This document shows, piece by piece, positions 32,419 through 43,150 of a DNA stretch of 64,000 nt (position 1 is its first letter; each line of letters opens with the position of its first letter). A program made the translations under genes and the position numbers. Where the stretch lies: contig JAYXKI010000016.1 of assembly GCA_037892935.1 (NCBI GenBank), positions 1,178,001 through 1,242,000 on the forward strand, read 5' to 3'. Under the pieces are notes generated by a model, which did no database searches, was not told the DNA's origin, and worked only from the letters and a program-made list of their open reading frames with translations. The DNA is from Phlebopus portentosus. Taxonomy: Eukaryota > Basidiomycota > Agaricomycetes > Boletales > Boletinellaceae.

Positions 32419-35400
32419 AACCTCCATCGAACGAGACTGCGCGATGCGAGAGTACGAAGGGTAGCAAGAATGGTTTCAACAACCAGGGTTTCATACCTCC
32501 TGGGTTCAACCCCAGTGAAGCGATGTATAATAAGCGATTGCCAATACATGCATTGCATCCTCGATTACCTATTCGAGTGAAGGTTGGAACAAAGACCCTA
32601 GCAGTCCAAGCATTAATCGATTCCGGAGCAACATGTAGTACGATACACCCCAACTTGGTACGACACCATAACCTATTCAAGAAGAGACTTGATCACCCTC
32701 GACCCCTGAATAACGCCGATGGAAGCCCAAACCAAGGAGGAGCAATCACACACGAGGTCTACTCATTAATCTTTGATGGACCTAAGCCACAGCCACAAAC
32801 ACTGGCAGTAGCAACTACAGGACAGGATCAAGTGATCCTAGGCATTGACTATTTGGCCAAAGTCAATCCAGAAATTGATTGGAAGAATCAAATATGGAAT
32901 CAGAATGGTAATGCGATACCATTCGAGCTCAACATCATATGAGCTATCAAGAAGCGAAAGCGCAGAAAGCGCAAGCGAAAGCGGCAAAGGAAAGACAAAT
33001 CTGACAAGACAAGACCTAGGCATAACACGAAGCAACAGGCTCAGAACAGAGACAACTATCGACACTCTGGAGCACCAGGAATACTATTCGCACCATGGAG
33101 GGAAAGTAACAATGGAAACCCTCAAGAAACAAAGCCGCAAGCAAAACTGGAAAGTCGACCAGTAACACCAAAACCAGAACAGCCAAAGAAGGCAGATGAA
33201 GCAAAGAGTCCGAGCATGGAAAATATACCAGACTCTACATCGAGACAATCATCAGAAGGAATGATTACAGTACAATGACGAACAAGGCACATACCGAGAA
33301 GGATGATCCCAGCACGGAAATTGTACCAGACATCTGAAAGTAAAGTTACTGAAGTAACAGGCAAGCATAACCAAGATAAACAGGAGGAAATAAATGACTC
33401 TCCTAAGTGATAGAAGAAACAACCACTACGAAGAAGGCGACCACTACCACTGGTACAGAAGAAACCAGATGGTGAAGAAATCCAGCCAGTACCAAAGGAA
33501 AACCCTGGGATGACAATTAGTACACATCCACCAGAGAAACAATATCATGACAGACGAATGGCAGGAACGAAACGAAATTGGACACCACGACCAATACCAC
33601 TCAGAGAAGCAACTCCCACACCAAAGCGTACAAGATGGGCAGACGAGAATAGCGATATCGATATGCAAGATAAACAGGAGACAACAGAAGACACTCCTAT
33701 ATATGACATAGAGCCACTAGACATCAAAAGGCTCAGAACAACCGATCAACCAATTACCCTCACCAGAAAGGAAGAGCTTGCTGAAAAGCTAGAGCTAGAC
33801 CTTAAACGAAATTGGTCACCAAGGAACCAAGTCTCACAACCACTGAACAAAGCAAGTTCAGTATCACAGCAGTATTTGCAGCAGAAGGCAGCTGTAGAAG
33901 GATTACTCAGCACAGAGAAACAATATTGGCAAAAACTCCTACCAAAGCAGATTGCAGACTATGCAGATGTATTTGATCCAGACAGATCAAGGAGGTTACC
34001 CAAGCATACAAAATGGGATATGGCGATAAACCTCAAGGAAGGAGTACCATTATCAAAACCAAGGCCTATTATCAAGCTCACACGAGAAGAGCAGGCAGCA
34101 CTCAATGCCTATGTCCAGGAATTACTGGACAAAGGATGGATCGAGAAGGTTCACCCACATGAACCATGTCTGGTAGCAGCACCAGTCTTCTTTGTTGGAA
34201 AGAAAGACGGAGGAGCACAAGCAGTAACCGATTACCGAGACATCAATGACGCGACAGTATCAGATCTATACCCAATACCGATTATAAGCATTCTACCAGA
34301 GAAACTGGAGAAAGGAAAATTCTTCTTCACTCTCAACATGCAATCAGGATACAACAACCTGAGAATTTGAGAAGGAGATGAATGGAAGGCAGCATTCTGA
34401 GTTGGCAATGCAGTCTACAAGCTGAAGGTCATGATGTTTGGAATGAAGAACTCACCTGCAGTATTCCAACGATTCATGAATGACAACTTCGAATATTGGC
34501 TTATAACAGAGGAGGCACTAAACTACCTAGATGACCTCATTGGCCAAGCACAAACTGAAGAGGAGCACTGGACACTCCTCAGAGCAATTCTATAGAAATG
34601 CCGAGAACTTGACATCTATCTCAAAATTGAGAAATGTCACTTCCTCCAAACCCAACTCAACTATCTGGGATTTGTAGTAGGAATGAAAGGCATCCAAATA
34701 GATCCTTACAAACTCAAAGTAATACGAGAATGGCCAACACCAAAGATGAAACGACAGATCTGAAAGTTTCAAGGCTTTTGCAACTTCTACTGAAGATTCA
34801 TCAGAAACTATGCTGATTTATACACACCTATTGGCGAACTTATCAAGAAGGATCACAAGTTCATTTGGACAGAAGCACAGGACAAAGCTTTTGAAAGTAT
34901 CAAGAAGGCATTCGAAACTGAAGTGGCATTGGCAATGCCAAAGCCAGACAAACCATATACATTGAAAACTGATGCATCCGATGTAGCGATTGGTGCAGTC
35001 TTACAACAAGAAGATGACCAAGGAGAACTGAGACCTTTAGGTTTCATATCGAAGACACTATCAAGTGCTCAACAAAATTATCTGACACATGACAAAGAGA
35101 TGCTAGCAATCATGGAAGCACTTGGACATTGAAGACACTTATTGGAAGGAACAAAAGAACCAATAACTATACAAAGCGATCATGCAAACCTCCGATACTT
35201 CATGACAGCACAGAACTTAACAAGATGTCAAGCAAGATGGGCACTAGAGTTATCATGATATAACTTCAAGATTCTCTATTGGCCAGGCAAGAAGAATCAG
35301 GCAGATGCACTGTCATGATGTGCCGATTATATGCCAGAGGACAAGGATAACTTGGGAGTTACCTTGCTACCACCTGATATAATTGAGCAGTAGACATTGC

Positions 35401-36932
35401 GATGAACCAAGATCAATGGTCTATACAGGCTAGAGACAGAAATGGTCACTATCTCTGATCTGATCATTCAAACGATCAAGAGACACTACAATACCGAGGA
35501 GGCCAAGAAGGAAATATTGACGATCAAGAAGAGCAATGGCTACAGTTATAGGAATGGCTTGCACTACATAACCAATGCATTATATGTCCCACCATCCACC
35601 AACCTAAAAGCATTGCTAATCCAAAAGCGCCATGACCACAAGCTCACAGGCCACCCAGGAGCAGAAAAGACCATAGAGCTTGTAAAGCGATCATACTATT
35701 GGCCGAAGATGGAAGAGATGATCTGAGAATATATCTCATCCTGTAACATATGTCAACGTGCAAAACCAATTCGACAGTTTCGAAATCCACCGCTCCAACC
35801 ATTGCAGGCACCGCATCAACCATGGAAAACCATAACCTGTGACCTGATTACCGATTTACCAGTCAGCAATGAAGGCTATAGTTTGATACTTGTTATAGTG
35901 GACAAACTCACTAAAATGGGAAAGTTCATTCCTTGCCAGGGAATACCCAATGCTAAGCAGTTGGCATGCTTGTTTCGCCAACACATCTTCAAATACTACA
36001 GGGCCCCTAAACAAGTAATCTCTGACTAAGGTATCAACTTCACTGCGCAATTCCTCAAGGAGTTCTGCAGACTCATCAATGTCGATTGGAAAACTAGTAC
36101 AGCATATCATCCACAAACCGATGGTCAAACTGAGTGACTTAATCAAGAACTCAAACAGTACTTACGCTGCTACATGTCCTACTGCCAAACAGATTGGGCA
36201 GAGTACATTGATATAGCAGAATTCACCTACAACAATCGAAAACACAGTACCACTCATCAGTCACCATTCTATACACTGTATGGATGGCACCCTCACCTGG
36301 ATGTTGCGGAGACCGGTGATTCAAATGTGCCAGAAGCAATAAATCACCTAGAGGAGCTTCGACAAGTACAGCAAGAAGCCTATAATTCAATTAGGCAAGC
36401 AAATGAGGCAATGAAGCTTTATGCAGACCTGCATCGAGGCAAACTGCCAGAGTACAAGCCAGGAGATGAAGTGTTACTAGACATGAGGAATCTCAGTCGA
36501 CTGGAACCAACAAAGAAACTTGCGATGAAATGGGCAGGCCCTTATAAAGTCGAGAAGGCAGTCGGACAAGTGTCATTCAGATTACGCTTACCCGAAACCC
36601 TTCCGATCCACCCTGTATTCCATGCAAGTCTTCTCAGGCCTTACAAGCGAAAGGACTACCCTGGAAGACCCACACTAGACGAGCCACCACCTATTGAAGT
36701 GGAGGGCCAAGCAGAATACGAAGTGGAGACAATTCATGACACACGACGTCATCGAAACAAGATACAGTATCTTATTCAGTGGAAAGGATACCAAGAGCAA
36801 ACATGGGAGCCACTCGATAACCTCAAGAACTCCTATCAAATGATAGAAGAGTTCCACAAGAGGTACCCTCAGGCGATGAGGCCACCAAACCTTAATCAAT
36901 GGATCGCCGAACGAAGACAAATTAGGAGATAA
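32403..36932 (+). pseudogene. Pol of nested chromovirus: PR-RT-RH-IN-chromodomain
   Basis: One frame, -1 relative to gag, carries all domains but has 17 in-frame stops (32940, 33276, 33408, 33411, 34368, 34398, 34593, 34761, 34791, 35130, 35256, 35316, 35391, 35403, 35724, 36027, 36135). Protease: QALIDSGATCSTI and VILGIDYLAKV. A polybasic stretch follows (KKRKRRKRKRKRQRK). RT: PVFFVGKKDGGAQAVTDYRD and NYLDDLIGQ, with both Asp present (34530-34535). RNase H: LKTDASDVAIGAVLQQ. Integrase: HDHKLTGHPG to CNICQRAKP (HHCC), TCDLITDLP, a VISD triad Asp and HPQTDGQTE. Chromodomain (about 36714-36880): YEVETIHD, YLIQWKGYQEQTWEPLDNL. Most stops sit where relatives have Arg or Gln, fitting CGA or CAA/CAG to TGA/TAA/TAG. 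No base indel was needed. Confidence 0.9.
32406..32412 (+). promoter_or_regulatory. Putative -1 frameshift slippery site GGGAAAA
   Basis: In gag frame the bases read CAG GGA AAA GAC TAA. G GGA AAA is a perfect X-XXY-YYZ heptamer, and slipping back one base enters the frame that runs on into protease. A downstream pseudoknot was not established by eye. Confidence 0.6.
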
Positions 36933-37186
36933 TTGCATCACATGCACTCCACCCGATGGAGCTACATATGGAGCCACAATAGAAATGATGAGTAAGGTAT
37001 CCAACGACCTTACCAAGCAATGACATCACAGTGGCACCTCAAAGCGATAGCAGAAGAAGACAAATTAGGCAAGAGAGAGGCGACATACCAGCAAGATAGT
37101 ATAAAAGACAAAGAAACTCGAGCTTAAGGATCATCAACTCGAATCCTAACAGCTACTCATCTCTCAAAGACAACTACTACTCAGAC

Positions 37187-38185
37187 ATGCCAGTCTTCGA
37201 CGAACTCCAAGTATTCAGTACACCCAAAGATGCACCTGATTGGACATTTGTACTAAAGCCACCTACCGAACGATATCAATGGCCACAGCTATGCAACCGC
37301 TTTAACCAAGAGAACTATGAAGAAGAGATCGTACCCTCATGCCCAGGGAAATACTTCGACAACCTATTCGACAAATGGAACGCAGTCCATCAGCCAGCCG
37401 AAGAACAACCTGATCTTATGGTACCGAAGCAACCAGAAGGACAACTGCTTAAACTCAGTAACCCTCGAGATGCAGCAGTCCGACGACTCAATGACGATGC
37501 ATTCCTTACCTATGCAGTCGAACTCGAGACACGAGCCTTACATCGAGGACAAATTGACTTCAGCCACGAGCCGACATACAAGAATGTCATGGGCATCTAC
37601 CATTCAGCAATTCAAATTTGCGCCTACAGACGAGGCCTGACAATCGCAACTCTTAACCGAATAATGTGATGGAGTCACTATCATCCTATCAGTGTGGATA
37701 TGATGAAGTACATGAACTACCTAGCTGATCAGACAGCATTTTACGCTTCCCATGCCATGCAGTTCATGGTGGTACTCAACATGACGAAGTACTACGAAGG
37801 TACTATGTACCAGGAGCTCATTCGAGCCAGACGATCTACAGGCCAAGCGAATGGTCTGTCAATTGATGACATCACACACCACTTAGTCGAAGGAAGGATA
37901 GTCAACTACGATCCACAATACCTTATGAAACTCAACAAACGAGAAGAAGAAGCAAGGGAAAGACTACAGGCGACGAGACATCTGATGATGGAGGATATGA
38001 TGATCACAATCTATCAGTATCCAAGCGAGATCTACCAGCCAGACAACATGCTCACTATCACAGAGCAGGATGAAGAATTTGGTTCATCAGACGAAACCAA
38101 TTCAGACGATTCAGACGAGGTTAGCGAACCACCACCTACACCGATGAACTCACAGGAAATGATACCTGAGAGCGAAGAACTATGA
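37187..38185 (+). CDS. Extra ORF downstream of pol (one TGA)
   Basis: About 332 codons from ATG 37187 with a single TGA (37667-37669, between LNRIM and WSHYHPISVD) that may be a mutated Trp or Arg codon. The protein starts MPVFDELQVFSTPKDAPDWT. The middle is globular-looking (YFDNLFDKWNAVH, YKNVMGIYHSAIQICAYRRG, MNYLADQTAFYASHAMQFMV), and the last 60 residues are acidic and S/T/P-rich. There is no zinc knuckle, protease or membrane signature and I recognise no family. It occupies the place where env-like or accessory genes lie in some LTR elements, but lacks a signal peptide or transmembrane segment, so env-like function is not supported. Confidence 0.5.
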
Positions 38186-38769
38186 TTTATGCAAGCTTTC
38201 CATTATTCTTTTATGCAACCCCTTTCCCATATCGCGACCTGACATGGTCAATTATGCATTCTATTCTTTCTATGGTATCTATGGTCACATCCGACCAAAT
38301 TATGCCTTTATGCAACCATTATTCCCAACTCGCTATGGTATTTATTCACCATATTCACTGAAATGCCAAGTTGTGAATAAGTTGATGGGCGGTTTAAGCC
38401 TACTTGGTTTAACCAACTATCAACTGTTGCACTTCTTGTGCATCCCAGTGATACATGGTGCATTATGCACCCTTTTCTTATCTTTTATGCAGAAGAAGAG
38501 GAGCCAATAGGCACTCTGACTCTATTTAACTTTTTGAAAAACCCCTTTGGAGGAGGGCGAACCGTAGGTGAACCTATTGCTGTGCACAGGGTTGGTTAAA
38601 CATCACCCCTTACCCAGCCAATACACTAGGCAAGCCACTTCCAAAGCGACAGAAAACTCATTCAGTAACGACTTTATGACTTTTTCTTTCTTATCACTTT
38701 CAATTGCGTCATAACTCTTTACATGATGCATATTTCACATTTCACATTCACATCCCTTCCCACCACCCT
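38186..38769. other. Non-coding tail of nested element
   Basis: Between the extra ORF and the antisense gene. Contains short repeats of TTTATGCAACC/TATGCA type (38185-38490) and a purine-rich stretch (38550-38565). A plus-strand frame at 38244-38510 is hydrophobic and repetitive; I do not support it as a gene. Confidence 0.35.
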
Positions 38770-39096
38770 TTAGAAATCAACAACTTCCCAAACACCCTTC
38801 TCACGACTTTCCTGCACTGAAATACCCGCTTTATCGACAGCTTCAGCTGAACTCGAAGGTGCATCAGGGTCAGGGAATATGCAGTTGACACGCTGCCGAA
38901 TTTCTGCAGTCCCTTCATTAGGAACCGATTGCATCTCATAATCGTTCTCCTATGGGACTATCAGCAGCTGCAACCTGCAAACAGAGGCAAGAGAACTCAC
39001 CTCATTATGCCTCCTGCGATCTAGAATCCAAAGATTTACGCCGAAAATTGCAACAAGAGCGATGAAAACAACGCAGATCGCGGCGACTTTGGACAT
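38770..39096 (-). CDS. Antisense two-exon small membrane protein in the retroelement
   Basis: Minus-strand exons 39001..39096 and 38770..38949 join in phase across a 51-nt GT-AG intron (GTGAGT donor, CATAG acceptor, CTGAT branch-like motif) to give 91 aa. Exon 1: MSKVAAICVVFIALVAIFGV then NLWILDRRRHNE, a single hydrophobic span of about 22 residues after a three-residue N-terminus, with DRRR just inside. Exon 2 is soluble, acidic and polar, starting ENDYEMQSVPNEGTAEIRQR and ending VWEVVDF. By the positive-inside rule the tail would face the cytosol. It lies just before the 3' LTR, opposite to the element. An antisense intron is not removed from element RNA, so it could survive transposition. 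It could be a captured host gene or an element gene; no homologue is known to me. Confidence 0.45.
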
Positions 39097-39219
39097 AACT
39101 GGGCAGTGATGATGATGGTTTGATAGCAACATCAACTATCACTAGCGACTCCTTTATCCGAGCTTTCTCACGGATTAGGATGAACATTTCTCCGAAAGTT
39201 CATCTTAGGACGGGGATAG

Positions 39220-40808
39220 TGAAAGGATCTGCTCAAAAAACTCGCATCAAGATCGACACGATTGGCAGATCAACAGGATCAGCATTCCAAACGCGACTAG
39301 TAACAGTCTAGCAGTCACTAGAGCCAAACTGCTGTTCACGCAACCAAGGCAACGGTCACGGGCATCAGCGGCAATATACGGGCGCCTAAGAAGCACGCCA
39401 CAAGTACGTAACCCCGCGGACTACTTAACACCGCCGACCGGTAATTACCACCGCCGATTTACTACCGCCAACCGTCACCTTAACACCGCCGACCAAACTC
39501 CCGATCCAACCCGATCAAAAGAAGTCAAGAAGCGATCAAAACTACTAGAAGCCCGAGAAGTCTAGAACACGACTACTAAAGCCTAACACCTAAAGTCTAA
39601 AGGCTAATCCGATCCCAATGGAGACATCACTGGCATTCCAGCACTGTCAGACTTGTGCCCGAGCGTACATGGTCCTTTACGAGATATACTTCACAGTATG
39701 TCATGCTACAAGCGAAACACGTGACTGCCAAATCGAAGTCCAATGTCACACACAAGAAGCGTTACATGCCAATCCACCAAATCCTATAATACCCAAGCGA
39801 CATGAGGAACTCATTGTTACAACTCGAACCCCTCGAGCTGCAGACCCGATAACTTGGAGGATACTAGGATGGTACAAGCCAGAGCTGCATAACTCATGTC
39901 CAGCCTCTACAGTACAAGCAAACCTTTATTTACTAAGGAACGCAAACCTGGACACCAAGCAACTACAACTGGCACTCCAACGAAGGATATGGCAATACAT
40001 TCGCGATGTTAGACTCCCAGGCAAAGCATGGCTAGTCACTCGAACACAACTGCATCCCCCAGCGGAACTCATACAGTTCATGGTATGCATTGGACCATAC
40101 TCTACACCAACCCGACATCTCAATACCGATGTGCGAGTTGTGCTTACACCCTTCGGACCACAAGACGAACAGTGAAGAGTCACATATCGAGCTGCCTACA
40201 TTGCACCAAGAGCTACAATCCCACCTGGTGATGGAATTGACGTCATAGTGGAGCACTGACAGTGGAGCTTTCCATACTGGAGCAGCACCTCTATTGTCTC
40301 AGTCAGCAACCCCACAGAATTCTGTCATAGTGGAGATACATTAGAGCAAAGTGGCGCTCGGTGGAGCAGAATGACGAAGGAAGTGATGTAATAGTGGAGA
40401 GAAGTGGAGCAAGGTGGAACATGGTGGAGTAAAGTGGAGAGAAGATGAGTAAGAAATAGGACGGAAAATGGATTATCTAGAAAGCATAAATAGCATTAGA
40501 AGTAGGCCCTCTTTCCCCCATCTTTCGATCCTCTTAACACATAGTGACAAGTGTCTTAACACACTGGTGATAGTGTCCTAACATGACTCACTGTGTGCTT
40601 TGTACTACTACGCCTCTTGGAAATCCCAATCTGCTCTTACTCTACCTTGTCTCTGAAAGCATCCCTTACCAGGACTGTAACTAGGAAGGATAGTAAGGGG
40701 ACCGCGTGGTACAGCTAAACGTGGGTAGATAGATCACCTCTGCACAACATACCGCTGCTTAGGCAAAAGGATCGAAACCGGTGTAACCCCGGACCTACAC
40801 CTCTAACA
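39220..40808 (+). repeat. 3' LTR of nested chromovirus
   Basis: 1589 bp, same length as the 5' LTR. Differences seen by eye (5'/3' coordinates): 28419/39230, 28432/39243, 28542/39353, 28569/39380, 28642/39453, 29109/39920, 29532/40343, 29892/40703. Six of the eight are CpG against TpG or CpA. It is preceded by a purine-rich AGGACGGGGATAG. Confidence 0.93.
39618..40175 (+). CDS. ORF inside U3 of the 3' LTR (185 aa, second copy)
   Basis: The same protein as the frame at 28807-29364, with identical predicted residues. This copy lies in the transcribed U3 of the 3' LTR and is therefore the one that the genomic RNA could express. Upstream it follows 400 bp of LTR sequence with no TATA-like box close to the ATG, so if used it may need its own initiation site or a spliced RNA. 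Function unknown. Confidence 0.4.
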   Translation: METSLAFQHCQTCARAYMVLYEIYFTVCHATSETRDCQIEVQCHTQEALHANPPNPIIPKRHEELIVTTRTPRAADPITWRILGWYKPELHNSCPASTVQANLYLLRNANLDTKQLQLALQRRIWQYIRDVRLPGKAWLVTRTQLHPPAELIQFMVCIGPYSTPTRHLNTDVRVVLTPFGPQDEQ

Positions 40809-40813
40809 AGAGC
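40809..40813. repeat. Target-site duplication AGAGC, right copy
   Basis: Matches 28404-28408 and abuts the CA end of the 3' LTR. Confidence 0.92.
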
Positions 40814-42791
40814 CAAAGAGTTTTCTGAGTTAATATTCGAAAATGTATACAAATTGCATGGCTTACCTGAATCGATTGTGAGCGATCGAGGATCACTATT
40901 CACAAGCACGCTGTGGAAACACTTGAATAAATTGCTTAATGTCAAATTGAGGCTATCAAGTGCTTACCATCCACAAACCGATGGAGCTACAGAGCGAATG
41001 AATAAAACGATTGCTCAAATGCTGAGACAATGTGTTTCACTGAACCAGAAAGATTGGGTGATGAAATTACCTATAATTGAGTTTGCAGTCAATTCTGCAA
41101 GATCAGAAACAACTGGTTATGCACCTTTCTTCCTGAACTATGGAAGAATGCCTCGTTCCATAATATGGAATGATCCGAGCCAAGACGAGTACCCGGGGGT
41201 AAGAACTTTTGCATTGAAGCTGAAAGAAGCAATCATGTCAGCACATGACTCCATCTTACAAGCTAGGGTAAAATAAACAAGGCAAGCTAATAGACATCGG
41301 CGGATGTCACCATTCAAAATCGGAGATTTGGTATATCTGTCAACAAAGAACATGAACTTACCGAAGCAACGTGCACGAAAATTAGTACCTAAGTTCATAG
41401 GGCCCTACAAGATACTTAGGGTCGCTGGAAACAATTCATATGAGATCGACTTACCTAGAAGTTTGAAAAATCAAGGCATACACCCCATTTTCCATGCATC
41501 TTTGTTAAGAATACATATGCCAAATGATGATAGATTGTTTCCTGGAAGGGATATCAGCCAAGCAACTAATTTGGAGGACGGTACTAACGAATGGGTTGTC
41601 GAATTGATAGATACCCATTATGGGAAAGGTACGGATTCATTATTCAAGGTCGTATGGAAAGCCGGAGACCACACATGGCTTCCATACGAGAAAGTAAAGC
41701 ATCTCGAGGCACTTAATACGTACCTCAAGGTTCTGGGTGTCGATTCTATAGAGAACCTGCCTATGGGGAATGATGAGCCGGATACAGATGATCTACAGAT
41801 AACCGTACATACCGTTTGGGTAGAGCACGAGGCAATTTTAGCCTCTCTGCATGTAAACAACGTGTACCAACTAAAGGACTCACATAAGAAGCACTGGAAG
41901 AAGTTCAGAAGAATATCCAAAACGCTTACTATGAATTCTGACAGCCTCCCAGTCAACTTCTTTGCCCCGAACTCGAATGTTCCAAATGCACCTCCCGAAA
42001 GATTCACTGAGCCGGATACAGGCCCAATCACCCAGTCCTGGGCAACATTTGATACAGCCATGTCCACGTCGTATGTATTTCTAGCCGCCGAATTGAGGAA
42101 GGTCTTCGAATTCCATTGATACATCGAGACAAACTCAATCCCGCCTGGTGTTAATCAACCAGAGCGTTATTTGATTATACGCAGGTTGTATAATGGACAC
42201 GTACTGGATTTCTATGTGTTGGCAGCCTTGCCACCGTTTGCAGACCCGAGGCACCTCGCTGAAGCAATCCAGAACCATTTCGACTATTCGAGATGCAAGA
42301 ATCTTGCCTCGAATCAAGGTATACAGTTGATACACTACTCCAGAACAAGTTTAGTTTTGTCACTGAATAACTCGTCGACAGGTTCAAAAGTCTGCGAGGC
42401 TCGTTTCCGAGAAGGTGGTACCCCGTATAGTCGTCAAAACCGGGCAGCCCAGCATAAACTCACCCCGGGAATTGAAAAGTGGCCCAACAAACCAAAAGTG
42501 GGGGATAATACCACACTTTTGTTGATTTGTCCTGCCGTTCTTCCTAACCTCACGAGCTCGTCCAAGTTTGATGGGCCGAGTCAACCCTTCGTACGAGTCC
42601 TGAACACACTCACCCACTTGCAATCTGCAGCACAGGTTGTTGATACTACGCCAAGTACTTTGATGACCTTCATGACCTCAAAGTCCGCCAATTTGCCAAC
42701 GACCGACACGTCGTTTTCCAATGTCCCTGCGCGTAGTTCTACTCCGATACCAGAAGGGCCTCTCTTTGGTGACAATGACATGAAGGATTGA
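40809..42791 (+). pseudogene. Old element pol, right part: integrase core and chromo-like tail
   Basis: Continues the integrase interrupted at 28,408. KEFSELIFENVYKLHGLPES and IVSDRGSLFTSTLW contain the second catalytic Asp; YHPQTDGATERMNKTI contains the Glu, completing the DDE triad. It reads through TAA at 41274 and TGA at 42117 to DNDMKD at 42791. After the core comes the GPY/F-like region (FKIGDLVYLSTKN, KFIGPYKILRVAG, HPIFHASLLR), then a chromo-like segment (FKVVWKAGDHTWLPYEKVKH). The last 220 residues are a family-specific tail of unknown role, rich in P, S and T at the end. Confidence 0.85.
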
Positions 42792-43031
42792 GGACAAGTA
42801 ACGTTAATAGTACATTGCTGCGCGAGATGTGATATGTGTGCTACTCTCCTCTATGCTGCTTATGTAAACTCTTTTTATGGAAATGATCGGTGAAGTCAAT
42901 CATTTACCTGATCGACTTGTCTTAGATATGTTTTATGCTGTCCTTATGAATTCACACTTGGAATATAAATTCTATATATAGATTATGTTTATTCCATTAT
43001 GCTACTTTACTATAAGAACTTGTAGACAAGT

Positions 43032-43150
43032 TCTGGAGGGCATATGTGACGAAGTAACCATCACCATGCTTTCCTCAGTAGGGTTCCACAGCGTAACGCA
43101 GACGTTACGCGCGGAACCATATAACTAAGTATCTTACCAATAGCTTATGT
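43032..43150 (+). repeat. Polypurine tract and truncated 3' LTR of old element, with hairpin
   Basis: TCTGGAGGGCATA (43032-43044) is a plausible polypurine tract, followed by TGTGACGAAGTA, a plausible LTR start. At 43082-43118 a near-perfect palindrome GGTTCC...GCGTAACG-CAGA-CGTTACGC...GGAACC could form a stem of about 16 bp with a 4-nt loop. LTR-like sequence stops near 43,150, where GUS1-related sequence begins. Confidence 0.5.

Larger units (their letters stand above)
28409..40808 (+). mobile_element. Nested chromovirus (Ty3/gypsy) of 12.4 kb
   Basis: Complete LTR retrotransposon: 5' LTR 28409-29997, internal region 29998-39219, 3' LTR 39220-40808, both LTRs 1589 bp with TG...CA ends, flanked by AGAGC duplications. 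Order: primer site, coiled-coil ORF, gag, protease, RT, RNase H, integrase, chromodomain, extra ORF, antisense membrane-protein gene, polypurine stretch (about 39207-39219). Domain order RT-RH-IN-chromodomain places it among chromoviruses. The LTRs differ at eight positions by my reading, so insertion is fairly recent; yet pol has many stops. The 9.2 kb interior and the long LTRs are large for fungal members and reflect the accessory ORFs. Confidence 0.93.

Noticed and set aside
34368..36137. In-frame TGA codons in pol as evidence for stop-codon reassignment or readthrough
   Set aside because: The host genes in the window use TGA as a normal terminator (UBC1, GSH2, RAD52, NOT2, BUB2), some pol stops are TAG or TAA, and most lie at Arg or Gln positions, so CpG and C-to-T mutation is the simpler cause.
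39120..39311. Plus-strand ORF spanning the 3' LTR border
   Set aside because: It lies over the antisense gene promoter and the LTR start, lacks motifs, and looks like a shadow frame.
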